From Dehalobacter alkaniphilus (GTDB lineage: Bacteria > Bacillota > Desulfitobacteriia > Desulfitobacteriales > Syntrophobotulaceae): a stretch of DNA of 64,000 nucleotides. Shown piece after piece: positions 7,468 to 17,700 of the stretch. The stretch's first letter is position 1; the number at the start of each line of letters is the position of its first letter. Both the position numbers and the translations under genes were made by a program. The notes below the pieces were generated by a model that made no database searches, was not told the DNA's origin, and was given only the letters and a program-made list of their open reading frames with translations. The DNA is taken from contig CP148031.1 in NCBI GenBank assembly GCA_040500365.1, positions 1,612,001-1,676,000 on the forward strand, written 5' to 3'.

Positions 7468-9252
7468 ATGGTAAATTTAAGAATTAATAACAAAAGTGTT
7501 TCCGCTTTGGAGGGCGCGACTATCCTGGAAGCCGCGAAACAGAACAATATTCATATTCCTAACTTGTGCTATTTGGAAGGCGTTCATAAGTTTGGTTCCT
7601 GCAGACTGTGCGTTGTTGAAGTCGAAGGCGCCAAGAGCCTTCAGCCTTCCTGCATGGTTACGGTCAGAGAAGGAATGGTTGTCAAAACCAACACCGAAAA
7701 AGTCCGTAAGGCCCGGAAAGTCCTTTATGAACTGATTCTGTCCGACCATCCGAAAGACTGCCTAAACTGCGAACGCAATCAAAGCTGCGAGCTGCAGGAA
7801 ATGGGCAATATGCTCGGCGTCAGTGAAGCCCGTTTCGAAGGAAAACGTTCAGCCGGCTGCATCGACAAATCCCCTTCCATTACCCGGGATATGTCCAAAT
7901 GCATTCTTTGCCGCAGATGTATCACTGTCTGCAACGAAATTCAGCAGGTTGGTATTCTGAATGCACAAAACCGCGGATTTAAGACGGTTGTCGGTCCGGC
8001 TATGGATCTGCCGATTAATTCCGTAAACTGTGCTTACTGCGGACAGTGTACGGTGGTCTGTCCTGTAGGCGCGCTGAAGGAAACCGATGCGATCCAGGAT
8101 GTCTGGCAGGCGATCAATGATCCCAATAAACGCGTTGTTGTTCAGGTTGCCCCTGCGATTAGGGCTGCAATCGGCGAAGAGTTCGGGCTGGAACCCGGGA
8201 CACTCGTTACCGGCAAACTCGCTTCTGCTTTGAGAGAACTCGGCTTCGACGATGTGTTCGACACCAACTTTACGGCTGACCTGACCATTATGGAAGAAGG
8301 CACCGAATTCTTGACCAGGGTGAAAAATGCGCTGACCGGCGGCCAGGCTACCTTGCCGATGATTACAAGCTGCAGCCCGGGATGGATCAAATATGTTGAA
8401 CATGCCTATCCGGAAGAACTTGACCATCTCTCGACCTGTAAATCCCCGCATACCATGCTTGGGGCGCTGGCGAAGTCCTATTATGCCGACAAGATTGAAG
8501 TGGATCCGAAGGACATGTATGTTGTATCGATCATGCCCTGTACGGCCAAGAAGTTCGAAGTTTCCAGACCGGAAATGCAGAACAATGGCGTACCGAATGT
8601 CGATGCCGTACTGACGACCAGAGAACTTGCCAAGATGATTAAGGAAGCCGGCATTGATTTTGTAAACCTCGAAGACAGCAAATTTGACAATCCGCTGGGT
8701 CTTTCCTCCGGTGCTGCCGATATCTTCGGCGTTACCGGCGGTGTTATGGAAGCTGCCCTGCGTACAGTTTACGAAGTGGTTACGGGACGGGAACTGCCGT
8801 TTGATAAGCTCCATGTTACTCCGATCGTTGGCCTGGAACAGATTAAGACGGCGGATGTGATCATCGAGAATCCTGTTGAAGCTTATAAGTTCCTCGACGG
8901 AGTTACGGTAAAAGTTGCTGTAACCAGTGGTCTGGCAGGAGCGAAGATCCTTCTGGACCAAATTGCCAAAGGTGAATCCCCCTATCACTTTATCGAAGTG
9001 ATGGGATGCCCCGGCGGCTGCATCAGCGGCGGCGGCCAGCCCAGACCGACCACACCGGAGATTCGTCAGAAACGTCTCCAGGCTATTTATAAGGAAGATG
9101 AAGGCAAGCAGCTTAGGAAATCTCATGAGAATGAGGATGTCATGAAACTGTATGCCGAGTTTCTGAAAGAACCCAATGGCCATAAATCGCATGAACTGCT
9201 GCACACGTATTATACGCAGCGCGGAAAGTTTAACGAATATCTCTGCAAGTAG
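7468..9252 (+). CDS. hydA: [FeFe] hydrogenase catalytic subunit, group A3 type
   Basis: Catalyses reversible H2 oxidation/proton reduction in the cytoplasm. The 594 residues contain an N-terminal [2Fe-2S] domain (Cys34, 45, 48, 62), a His-Cys3 [4Fe-4S] site (His94, Cys98, 101, 107), a 2x[4Fe-4S] ferredoxin domain (Cys145-155 and Cys188-198) and the H-cluster domain. H-cluster motifs are TSCSPGW (300-306), MPCTAKKFE (Cys358) and EVMGCPGGCISGGGQ (Cys514, Cys518). The second cysteine of the common TSCCPxW motif is serine here. The HndD-like C-terminus is present. It lies 9 bases after hydB and ends at a strong terminator. The hydC-hydB-hydA order matches NADH/ferredoxin-coupled hydrogenases. Maturases HydEFG are not in the window. 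Confidence 0.95.
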   Translation: MVNLRINNKSVSALEGATILEAAKQNNIHIPNLCYLEGVHKFGSCRLCVVEVEGAKSLQPSCMVTVREGMVVKTNTEKVRKARKVLYELILSDHPKDCLNCERNQSCELQEMGNMLGVSEARFEGKRSAGCIDKSPSITRDMSKCILCRRCITVCNEIQQVGILNAQNRGFKTVVGPAMDLPINSVNCAYCGQCTVVCPVGALKETDAIQDVWQAINDPNKRVVVQVAPAIRAAIGEEFGLEPGTLVTGKLASALRELGFDDVFDTNFTADLTIMEEGTEFLTRVKNALTGGQATLPMITSCSPGWIKYVEHAYPEELDHLSTCKSPHTMLGALAKSYYADKIEVDPKDMYVVSIMPCTAKKFEVSRPEMQNNGVPNVDAVLTTRELAKMIKEAGIDFVNLEDSKFDNPLGLSSGAADIFGVTGGVMEAALRTVYEVVTGRELPFDKLHVTPIVGLEQIKTADVIIENPVEAYKFLDGVTVKVAVTSGLAGAKILLDQIAKGESPYHFIEVMGCPGGCISGGGQPRPTTPEIRQKRLQAIYKEDEGKQLRKSHENEDVMKLYAEFLKEPNGHKSHELLHTYYTQRGKFNEYLCK

Positions 9253-9261
9253 GGTACAATC

Positions 9262-9306
9262 AAGAAAGAGCCTAACAGTTAAAGTTGTAGGCTCTTTCTT
9301 TTTTTT
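9262..9306 (+). terminator. intrinsic terminator of hydCBA
   Basis: The arms AAGAAAGAGCCTA and TAGGCTCTTTCTT form a perfect 13 bp stem around a short loop, followed by a run of T. It lies 10 bases after the hydA stop. Confidence 0.9.
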
Positions 9307-9381
9307 CGGGAATGCTGTAATATTAATTTTCCAAGGAAACAATGCAGCTTTAATTTAGACTAAGGACAGGTACACCGTTTG

Positions 9382-10218
9382 ATGCAAATTAATCAAGGAA
9401 AAACGAAAAAAGGGTTTGACGGGCAGCCGGATACACATAACCGGACAAAGCTCCTGAATATACTCAGAGGGGCGGTTTTCCCATTAGCTGTGATTGTAGT
9501 TTGGGAATTAGCGGCACGCAGCAGTCTGGTTAATACCTACATCTTGCCTCCGCCAAGTGAGATCTTGAAAACATTTCTGCATATGCTTGCAACCGGGATT
9601 TGGGAAGAACATCTGCTGGCAAGTTTGCGGAGATTGGTGTACGGGTTCTTTTTGACGGTTGTTTTTGCAGTTCCGATGGGTATTCTGGTAGGCAAAGCCA
9701 GAGGGTTCAGGCATTGGGTGAATCCTACACTGCATTTTTTGCAGCAGATTCCGCCAATCGCTTGGATCCCGATTTTTATGCTTTTGCTCGGGATTGATGA
9801 AGCCTCCAAAGTTGCAGTGATTGTGTATGCCTCATTTTTTCCGGTTTTCCTGAATACGGTGCAGGGCGTTACCAGTGTTGATCCGAAGCTGATCGAAGTT
9901 GGTCATGCCTATATGCTTTCTCCATGGGCAATGATTAAAAAGGTGTATATTCCTTCAGCAGCTATGACGATTTTTGTGGGTCTAAGGCTTGGGTTAAGCA
10001 ATTGCTGGCGGGCGCTGGTCGGAGCGGAAATGCTGGGAGCATCTTCGGGAATAGGCTATCTGATCATTGAAGGCAGACAATTAGCCCAATACGATAAAAT
10101 TTTTGTTGCGATAGTCACCATCGGAACTGCCGGGATGCTTATCGACCTTTTCCTCAGAAAAATTGAAAATAAGCTAATGCCGTGGAAAAAGATGTATCAA
10201 GCAGGTGAGCGCAAATGA
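9382..10218 (+). CDS. ABC transporter permease, SsuC/TauC family
   Basis: Membrane-spanning part of an importer of the nitrate/sulfonate/taurine type. The 278-residue protein has about six hydrophobic helices and the EAA-loop region (IEVGHAYMLSPWAMIKKVYIP...VGLRLGLSNCWRALVGAEML) that docks on the ATPase. TTG at 9379 and ATG at 9382 are adjacent; ATG is chosen, with AGGACAGG upstream. The stop overlaps the ATPase gene start by 4 bases (ATGA). The substrate cannot be told from sequence; the family takes up aliphatic sulfonates, taurine, nitrate, cyanate or thiamine precursors. No sulfonatase or nitrate gene lies nearby. Confidence 0.88.
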   Translation: MQINQGKTKKGFDGQPDTHNRTKLLNILRGAVFPLAVIVVWELAARSSLVNTYILPPPSEILKTFLHMLATGIWEEHLLASLRRLVYGFFLTVVFAVPMGILVGKARGFRHWVNPTLHFLQQIPPIAWIPIFMLLLGIDEASKVAVIVYASFFPVFLNTVQGVTSVDPKLIEVGHAYMLSPWAMIKKVYIPSAAMTIFVGLRLGLSNCWRALVGAEMLGASSGIGYLIIEGRQLAQYDKIFVAIVTIGTAGMLIDLFLRKIENKLMPWKKMYQAGERK

Positions 10219-10958
10219 ATAAGGTTTTAGTCGAAGTCCGTGATGTCGGTAAGGTTTTCCATAGCGACTGGGGAAGTATTGAAGCCCTGAAAGAAGTCAA
10301 TTTCCGGTGCAACCAATCAGAATTTGTCAGTATTGTCGGAGCCAGCGGGTGCGGCAAAACTACGTTACTCCGGATTATTGCCGGCTTGGAACCCCCGAGC
10401 AGCGGAGAAGTGCTGATTGATGGAGAAAACATTGACGGGCCCGGTTATGGGCGTGCCGTCGTATTTCAGGAACCGCGGCTCTTTCCGTGGCTGACCGTTG
10501 AAAAAAATACCGCGCTGGGTATCCAAGGAGTACAGAAACAAGACGAAGTTGAGAAAATTGTGGCCAGCTCGCTTCAGTTAGTAGGGTTAACACAGTTCAG
10601 CAAAGCGTATCCTTACGAACTGTCCGGAGGAATGGCCCAAAGGGTCTCTTTGGCGCGAGCGCTCACTTTTAAACCGAAAGTATTCTTGATGGATGAGCCG
10701 TTTTCGGCCCTTGATGCCCAGACCAGGGCCAGAATGCAGGAAGAAATCATTGATCTTTGGCAGAAAACCGAAAAAACCGTTATCCTTGTCACCCATGATA
10801 TCGAAGAAGCACTTACCGTCAGTCAAAAAATCATGATTATGTCGCCGTCTCCCGGTACGATCAAAGAGGTACTGGAAGTACCGTTTGCTTATCCAAGAAA
10901 TCCTGATGGGTTAGAATTTATCAACATGAGGAAAACTATACTTGAGGCCATTCGCTAA
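10215..10958 (+). CDS. ABC transporter ATP-binding protein, SsuB/TauB family
   Basis: Energises the importer encoded by the flanking genes. The 247-residue nucleotide-binding domain shows Walker A GASGCGKTT (42-50), the Q-loop VVFQEPRLFPWLTV, the signature LSGGMAQRVSLARAL, Walker B VFLMDEPFSALD and the switch histidine in VTHDIEEAL. The phrase EPRLFPW is typical of the sulfonate/taurine/nitrate subfamily. The ATG overlaps the permease stop, so translation is coupled. The C-terminus is the usual short tail. Confidence 0.9.
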   Translation: MNKVLVEVRDVGKVFHSDWGSIEALKEVNFRCNQSEFVSIVGASGCGKTTLLRIIAGLEPPSSGEVLIDGENIDGPGYGRAVVFQEPRLFPWLTVEKNTALGIQGVQKQDEVEKIVASSLQLVGLTQFSKAYPYELSGGMAQRVSLARALTFKPKVFLMDEPFSALDAQTRARMQEEIIDLWQKTEKTVILVTHDIEEALTVSQKIMIMSPSPGTIKEVLEVPFAYPRNPDGLEFINMRKTILEAIR

Positions 10959-11001
10959 GCGAATCAAATGTTTTCGATAAGTATTACGAGGGGGTTTATT
11001 G

Positions 11002-11994
11002 ATGAAGAATTACCTTAAAGTTTCTTTCACTGTATTATTGTCATTATTGCTGCTGATTTCGGTGACAGGCTGTCAGCCCAATATAGCCAAACAGCAGGAA
11101 AATCCGAAAGTTATTAACATATCGTATTCGACGAAGCCTTTGAACGCTCCGGCAATTGTAGCACTGGAGAAAAAGATGTTTGAAGACGAATTTGCGAAGG
11201 ATAAAATTCAGGTGAAGTGGTACGAATTGGAAGGTCCGGCAACAACGGAAGCCCTTGCTGCCAAATCGATTGATTTTGCCACATCACTGAATTATGTTTC
11301 GGCCATTATCTCGAATGCGAACGGCAACGATATTAAGATTCTTTCGAGCTATTCCAAGTTTCCGAAGGGGATCGGCCTGGTTGCAGCCAAAGGTGGCGAA
11401 ATTGCATCCGTAGCGGATCTGAAGGGAAAAAAGATCGCCCTGCAGAAGGGAACAATGCTGCATGAAATGCTGATCAAAGCGCTTGCCGAGGCAGGCATGT
11501 CTGCGAATGACGTAGAAATAATCAGCATGGCCTCAGCTGACGCGCTAAACGCGCTGCTGCAAAAACAAGTGGATGCTGCGGTCATCCCTGATCCACTGCT
11601 GACCAAAGGGATTGCTTCCCAAAAAATCACCCTGATCCGGAATGCTGAAGGCCTTATCCTTGGTCAGGCTGTAATCGCCGCGCGAACAGAGTTTATTCAG
11701 AAGTACCCTGAAACAACAAAGCATTTTCTGGAGATCCATCAGCAAATATTGGCCTGGATACAGGAAAATCAGGATGAAGCTTTGCGAATGACGGCTGACA
11801 CCAATGGAATGGAGTTTAAAGCGGTAACTGCTTTATATCCGAAATTTGATTTTACAATGCCGATTGACAGTCAGGACATTGTAAAACTTAAAGAATCGGC
11901 TGAATTTCTGAAAGCGAATGGTTTTATCAAGTCCGATGTTGATCCTGACGAGCTGGTTAACCGTCTGGTCGATACCTCATATCTTCCAAAATAA
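11002..11994 (+). CDS. ABC transporter substrate-binding lipoprotein, SsuA/NMT1-like
   Basis: Extracellular solute receptor for the preceding permease and ATPase. The N-terminus is a lipoprotein signal: basic start, hydrophobic stretch and lipobox SVTGC, with Cys24 as the lipidated residue. The mature part has the periplasmic-binding-protein II pattern seen in sulfonate/nitrate receptors (SYSTKPLNAPAIVALEKKMF, DLKGKKIALQKGTMLHEML, VDAAVIPDPLLTKG). The ATG at 11002 is preferred over TTG at 10999 because GAGGGGG sits 7 bases upstream. The ligand is unknown. It completes a three-gene permease-ATPase-receptor operon. Confidence 0.87.
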   Translation: MKNYLKVSFTVLLSLLLLISVTGCQPNIAKQQENPKVINISYSTKPLNAPAIVALEKKMFEDEFAKDKIQVKWYELEGPATTEALAAKSIDFATSLNYVSAIISNANGNDIKILSSYSKFPKGIGLVAAKGGEIASVADLKGKKIALQKGTMLHEMLIKALAEAGMSANDVEIISMASADALNALLQKQVDAAVIPDPLLTKGIASQKITLIRNAEGLILGQAVIAARTEFIQKYPETTKHFLEIHQQILAWIQENQDEALRMTADTNGMEFKAVTALYPKFDFTMPIDSQDIVKLKESAEFLKANGFIKSDVDPDELVNRLVDTSYLPK

Positions 11995-12073
11995 CCATTA
12001 GAGAAAAACCCGATGTAAGTTTAATCACATGAAAAAATAAGGATGATATTACAAACAGAAGAGTGGTAAAAAC

Positions 12074-14554
12074 GTGACAAGAGCTGTAAGAATTCGGATC
12101 AACGGCATTGTTCAGGGAGTCGGCTTCAGGCCGTTTATTTTTAAACTTGCCCGGGAACTGGACATTAAAGGCTGGGTAAATAATTTCAGCGGCGGAGTCG
12201 AGATTCAGGCTGAAGGGGAACGGGTAGAGGATTTTATTCGCAGAATCAGAACAGACCGGCCAACTTTGGCTGTGATTGTATCGCTGGAGATAACCGAGAT
12301 CCCGGTTCAGCATTACCGGGAGTTCACGATCACAGAAAGCAGGGAGTCCGAAGACAAGGATGTTTTGATCTCTCCGGATGTTGCAGTATGCAGGGACTGC
12401 TTGCAGGAAATGCTTCACAGTAAGGACCGGCGCTACCTCTATCCGTTTATCAATTGTACCAATTGCGGTCCGCGCTATACGATCATCAAGGATCAGCCTT
12501 ATGACCGCAAGAAAACGACCATGGCGGGTTTTCAGATGTGCCCGGAATGTCATCAGGAATATTTGGATCCGCTGGACAGGCGGTTTCATGCCCAGCCGAC
12601 TGCTTGTGCGGTTTGCGGGCCTGCACTTAAATTACTGGATCGTACAGGCAATGAAATTAGCGGCAACGGGATCGGCATTGACTTGCTGCAGGAAGGCGCG
12701 ATCCTGGCCGTCAAAGGTCTTGGCGGCTTTCATCTCGTCTGTGATGCCTGCAATCATGAGGCGGTCAGCAGATTGCGCCGGGTCAAAGAGCGCGGAGCAA
12801 AACCATTTGCTGTCATGGCCAGGAATATCGAAACCGCCCTCAAAGAGGTGACGATAACGGAGCTCGAAAAATCGACGCTTGCCGGTCCCTCTGCACCGAT
12901 TGTCCTGCTGCCGCGCAAGAAGAATGAAAATAGCCGGATTTCTCCGAAAACAGCACCCGGCCTTCAATCACTTGGCATCATGCTGCCGTATACACCGGTT
13001 CATCATCTGCTCTTTCAGGGGACCTATGATTATCTCGTGATGACCAGCGCAAACCTGAGTGGACAGCCTTTAATATATGACAATCAGGAAGCTTTGGCAG
13101 GTTTAAGCGGAATTGCTGATTATTTTCTTCTAAACAACAGAGATATTTATCATCCGTGTGATGACTCAGTCATGCAGATGATTGGGGATCAAATGACCTT
13201 TATCCGTAGGGCCAGGGGCTATGTACCGCTGCCGCTATTTTTAAAACAGGAGATCAAAACACCGATTGTCGGTCTGGGCGGAGAAATGAAAAATGCTTTC
13301 TGCCTTGCTTCCGGAAAGATGGCTTTCATGAGCCAGTATATTGGAGATATGCATGGATATGAAAATTTGGAACGTTTTGAACAGGAGTTATACTCCTTTC
13401 AGAAGGTAACAAACATTGCTCCGCAAAAAACTGCTTATGATATGCATCCGGAATATTCGACGACCCGGATTGCCCGGTCGATGGATCGCCCAAAAATTCG
13501 GATTCAGCACCATCATGCCCATCTCGTCAGCGTGATGGCAGAACATGGGATGGATGAGCCGATGCTCGGCCTGATTTGCGACGGAACAGGTTATGGCGAG
13601 GACGGCAGAATTTGGGGCTTTGAGTATCTTTTCGGAAATCAGGAAGGCTATGAGCGCAAAGCATACCTTGAATATCTGCCCTTGCCCGGCGGCGATGCCG
13701 GAGCTAAATATCCGCTCAGGATTGCCTATGCTTACTTGAAGAAACTTATGACACAAGAAGAATGGCAGCGGACGGAACCGCTTTGGACTAAATTATCTTC
13801 TCAGGAAAAGAATATCCTGGATGGCCAGCTTCGAAGCGGATTTCAGCTGTTTGAAACTTCCAGCGCAGGACGCCTCTTTGACGCGGTCAGCGGTATGCTC
13901 GGGGTCTGTACAGAAGTGACATACGAGGGACAGGCAGCGATTGAACTGGAGAGTGTGGCCGAGAAATGGCTGGAGGACGGAAACAAGGACATTCAAAAAA
14001 ACCTGAACGAATTCCAAAAAATAAGACTGCAGGCATCAATGAGGGTCAAGGCGTCGGCTGCTCTCTTGGATCAACACGGAATATCTGGTCAGACAATTGC
14101 AGAAAAACGCCTAAAACTTATTGAGCAATATAACGAAATTGCCGGCAAGACAGATGGAAGTTTCTGTCCGGGCTTATATCCTGCTTTATATCCAGCCTGT
14201 CTGGAGATTTCAGGTGAACCGCAGCCCGGTGTTCTTCACGTAAAAGTGGGGAGCCTCTTGAAAGAGATCGCCAACGATGTGCTGCTTCAGAAAAATCCTG
14301 GGGAAGCTGCGCTTAGATTTCACTATTCTTTAGCGTGTCAGATGCTAGAAACGGCGATGCTTATTGGTCTTGAAAACAAAAAACTGCCGATTGCAGGCGG
14401 TGTTTTTCAAAATAAGCTGTTGACCGAGATTTTGATGTTCTTGGCGGAAGGGATCGGGGTAGAGATCCTTTACCCGCAGAAGCTCCCGTCCGGGGACGGC
14501 GGTCTTGCCTTCGGTCAGGTGCTGATTGCAAATGCCGTGAATCAAAAATGTTAA
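12074..14554 (+). CDS. hypF: carbamoyltransferase HypF
   Basis: Makes the thiocarbamoyl precursor of the cyanide ligands of [NiFe] hydrogenase and hands it to HypE. Domains in order: acylphosphatase-like (about 1-90, VQGVGFRPF), two zinc-finger-like Cys motifs (CRDC...CTNC and CPEC...CAVC, about 108-185), YrdC-like (about 200-390) and a Kae1-like carbamoyltransferase domain with HHHAHLVSVMAEHG. At 826 residues it is longer than the usual 750-780; the excess looks like an insertion near 630-700. The GTG start at 12074 gives the conserved N-terminus. No hypA-E gene or [NiFe] hydrogenase is nearby, and HydA is an [FeFe] enzyme, so its client lies elsewhere. Confidence 0.93.
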   Translation: MTRAVRIRINGIVQGVGFRPFIFKLARELDIKGWVNNFSGGVEIQAEGERVEDFIRRIRTDRPTLAVIVSLEITEIPVQHYREFTITESRESEDKDVLISPDVAVCRDCLQEMLHSKDRRYLYPFINCTNCGPRYTIIKDQPYDRKKTTMAGFQMCPECHQEYLDPLDRRFHAQPTACAVCGPALKLLDRTGNEISGNGIGIDLLQEGAILAVKGLGGFHLVCDACNHEAVSRLRRVKERGAKPFAVMARNIETALKEVTITELEKSTLAGPSAPIVLLPRKKNENSRISPKTAPGLQSLGIMLPYTPVHHLLFQGTYDYLVMTSANLSGQPLIYDNQEALAGLSGIADYFLLNNRDIYHPCDDSVMQMIGDQMTFIRRARGYVPLPLFLKQEIKTPIVGLGGEMKNAFCLASGKMAFMSQYIGDMHGYENLERFEQELYSFQKVTNIAPQKTAYDMHPEYSTTRIARSMDRPKIRIQHHHAHLVSVMAEHGMDEPMLGLICDGTGYGEDGRIWGFEYLFGNQEGYERKAYLEYLPLPGGDAGAKYPLRIAYAYLKKLMTQEEWQRTEPLWTKLSSQEKNILDGQLRSGFQLFETSSAGRLFDAVSGMLGVCTEVTYEGQAAIELESVAEKWLEDGNKDIQKNLNEFQKIRLQASMRVKASAALLDQHGISGQTIAEKRLKLIEQYNEIAGKTDGSFCPGLYPALYPACLEISGEPQPGVLHVKVGSLLKEIANDVLLQKNPGEAALRFHYSLACQMLETAMLIGLENKKLPIAGGVFQNKLLTEILMFLAEGIGVEILYPQKLPSGDGGLAFGQVLIANAVNQKC

Positions 14555-14564
14555 TAGGTTTGAA

Positions 14565-14614
14565 CAAGTATTCGCAAAAAAAGCCCAATTCTGTTAAGTA
14601 ATTAACAATACTTG
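14565..14614. promoter_or_regulatory. inverted repeats in the hypF-fdhA gap, possible operator
   Basis: CAAGTATT (14565-14572) is mirrored by AATACTTG (14607-14614), and GTTAAGTAATTAAC (14593-14606) is a near palindrome next to it. The gap to fdhA is strongly AT-rich. A regulator site is possible; no known consensus fits well. Confidence 0.3.
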
Positions 14615-14729
14615 ATTAATTTCCTATGTCAGTTTAATATTAATGACATTGCAGGTTAGAATATTCAGAAAATTTAAAAACTTGCAAAAAGTAAAAATTG
14701 TTGTTTAAAAAAAGTAAAGGAGGAGAAAA

Positions 14730-17700
14730 ATGGATTTATCAAGACGTAATTTCCTGAAATTATCAGGAGCTTCCTTGGCTTCGCTGGCGCTTGGCCTTGG
14801 TTTTGATCCCGACCTCGCTCAGGCTCAGGGATATGCACTTAAGATTGAAGGCACAAAAAAAATTCCGAGCATTTGTCATTTTTGTTCCGGAGGGTGCGGC
14901 TTGCTTCTCTATATCAAAGATGAAAAGCTGGTGTATTTAGCCGGGGATCCCGATCATCCAACCAATAACGGGGCACTTTGTTCTAAGGCAGCCAGCTTAA
15001 GAGAAGTTGCCTATTCTGAGGCTCGGATCACGAAACCGATGTATCGTGCTCCGGGGGCAAATGAATGGCAGGAAATATCCTGGGACGAGGCTATCGACAG
15101 AGTAGCCAATAAAGTCAAAGATGTCAGGGAGAAAACCTGGAAAGCTGATGCCGATGTCATTAATGCAGCTACAGGGAAGACCGAGAAACTTGCTGTCAAC
15201 AGGGCTGAGGGGATTGCTGTTTTAGGATCCGCTGAAATCGACAATGAAGAATCCTACTTAGTTAAAAAACTATCAATGCTTTTAGGCACGCCCTATAACG
15301 AACATCAGGCCCGGATATGACACGCGCCCACGGTGGCAAGTTTGTCACCTTCATTTGGCCGTGGTGCCATGACCAATTCCTGGCCGGATCTGATGAATGC
15401 TGAACTATTCTTAATTGCAGGCTCAAATTGTGCCGAAAACCATCCCGTTGCTATGCGGTGGATCAATAAGGCCAAGGAGCGCGGTGCAAAAGTAATTGTG
15501 GTTGATCCTCGTTTTACACGGACAGCCTCGCAGGCAGATATATTTGCTCAGATTCGCCCGGGTACAGATATTGCCTATCTGGGGGCAATCATCAATTATA
15601 TATTGGAAAATGAGCTCTATGATCACGATTATGTCCTTAACTACACAAATGCTCTGTACAAAATAAGCAAGGATTTTCAATTCAAGGATGGACTATTTTC
15701 CGGATTTGACCCCGAAAAGAAAAAATACAAAACCGATAGTTGGGGTTATCAATTAGACGAATCTAACAAACCGGTTAAAGCTCTGATCCTTACTGATCCT
15801 GACAGCGTCTTCAGCAAATTAAAAGAGCATTATTCCCGTTATGATATGAAAACTGCTGAGAATATTACAGGGATACCTGCATCAAAAATTAAGGAAATTG
15901 CCGATGCTTTCTGTAGCGCCAAACCTGCGTCTATCCTTTATGCATTGGGGATGACCCATCACACAACGGCTGTACAAGGCATCCGGTGTTATGGCATTAT
16001 CCAACTGTTGATGGGCAATATCGGCAAAGCGGGAGGCGGTATCAACGCTTTGCGCGGCGAGCCGAATGTCCAGGGTTCCACAGATATGGCCAATCTCTAT
16101 AATAATCTGCCAGGTTATCTTCCGGCCCCCTCCCATTCCGACAAGACACTCAAAGATTATTTGGTACGAAACGGCTCCAACCGGGAAAAACATCTCGTAT
16201 CGTTATTGAAGGCCTGGTTTGGAGAAAAAGCGACCAAGGAAAACGACTATTGTTTTAATTATCTGCCAAAGTACGATTCCAATGTCAATTCAAGTTTGGT
16301 TCGAATTTGGGATGCGGTGAATAAAGGCCAATTCCAGATGATGCTGAATATTGGCTCCAATTCACTGGTATCCGTACCGAACCTCGAAGTGGTCCGCCAA
16401 GCTTTGCCTAAACTAGAGATGTTGGTTGTCTCCGATTTATTTGAAATCGAGACTGCCCAGTTCTGGCGGGAGCCCGGTGTTGATCCGTCTAAAATTATGA
16501 CGGAAGTAATCTTTTTTCCGGCTGCCTTTGTCTATGAAAAAGACGGGACGCTGACGAACTCAGGCCGCTGGGTTCAGTGGAAGGATGCAGCACTCAAGCC
16601 TCTGGGCGAATGCAAGCCGGATTTGGATATGCTCGATCTGTTGTATAAGCGGGTGAAAAGCTTATATGGAGGCAGTACTGATCCTAAAGACAGACCGATT
16701 CTTGATGCACGCTGGGATTACGGCCATGAGCCGAAAGCGCTTAAGGTGTTGCAGGAATTAAACGGCTATGATGAAACAAACGGCGAATTATTGCCAACGT
16801 TAGCCGATTATCTCAAAGCACCGGTCGGGTCAGTATCTACCGGATGCTGGATTTATGCCGGTGTTACCGGGAAAGGCAATTTGGCTGCACGCCGAGGAAA
16901 TGCAGATCCTTCCGGACTCGGATTGTTCCGCGAATGGAGCTTTGCTTGGCCGGGAAATATCCGTATTTTATACAATCGTGCATCCTGTGATGCCCAGGGA
17001 CAGCCTGTGGATCCCAAACGCAAATTAATTTGGTGGGATGCGGCCAAAAATGTTTGGGCCGGCAATGACGGTGCTGACGTAGTCGACAAGACGAAAGGGC
17101 CTGACACTCCGGAAGGAAAGCTGGCTTTCCGTATGAATCCGGAAGGAGTAGGACGTTTGTTTGCAGGCAAATATACAAGCGGGATACCAACAACGCCTTC
17201 AGCAGACGGCAAACCGGCCGGCGGTGTGAATGTAGGAGGGATCTGCAACGATGGTCCGCTACCGGAGTTTTACGAGCCGGTGGAAAGCCCTGCGGAAAAT
17301 ATCTTCCATCCAAATGTATCAAGCAATCCCATTGTGGCAATGCCCAAAACATTGCCCGATGTTCAGAAGGTTGGTAACCGTAAAGATTATCCTTATGTGT
17401 TGACGACATATGGCGTCAGCGAACACTTCTGTGCCGGCGGTATCACCCGCAACATTCCGATGCTGAACGAACTGATGCCGGAACCTTTTGCAGAAATCAG
17501 CAAAAACCTTGCAGCGAAAATTGGCGTACAAGATGGAGACCGCGTTGAAATATCCTCGGCACGCGGCAAGGTTGAGATCCGTTGTCTTGTCACAGACCGC
17601 ATTCAGTCGTATGAGGTACATGGACAGCCGACCGAAACGATCGGTGTACCTTGGAGTTGGGGTTTTGCATCTTTAAATCCTGGATCGAGCATCAATGAAG

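Noticed and set aside
7849..9342. 497-codon minus-strand open frame opposite hydA
   Set aside because: It is a shadow of a strongly coding gene, with no ribosome site and no protein family features.
14555..14729. CprK/FNR-type box (TTAAT-N4-ATTAA or TTGAT-N4-ATCAA) before fdhA
   Set aside because: Several AT-rich near matches, but none with the right spacing.
15321..15332. Two separate formate dehydrogenase genes split at the TGA
   Set aside because: Both halves are in the same frame, the TGA sits at the known selenocysteine position, and a SECIS-like hairpin follows; the second half has no ribosome site.
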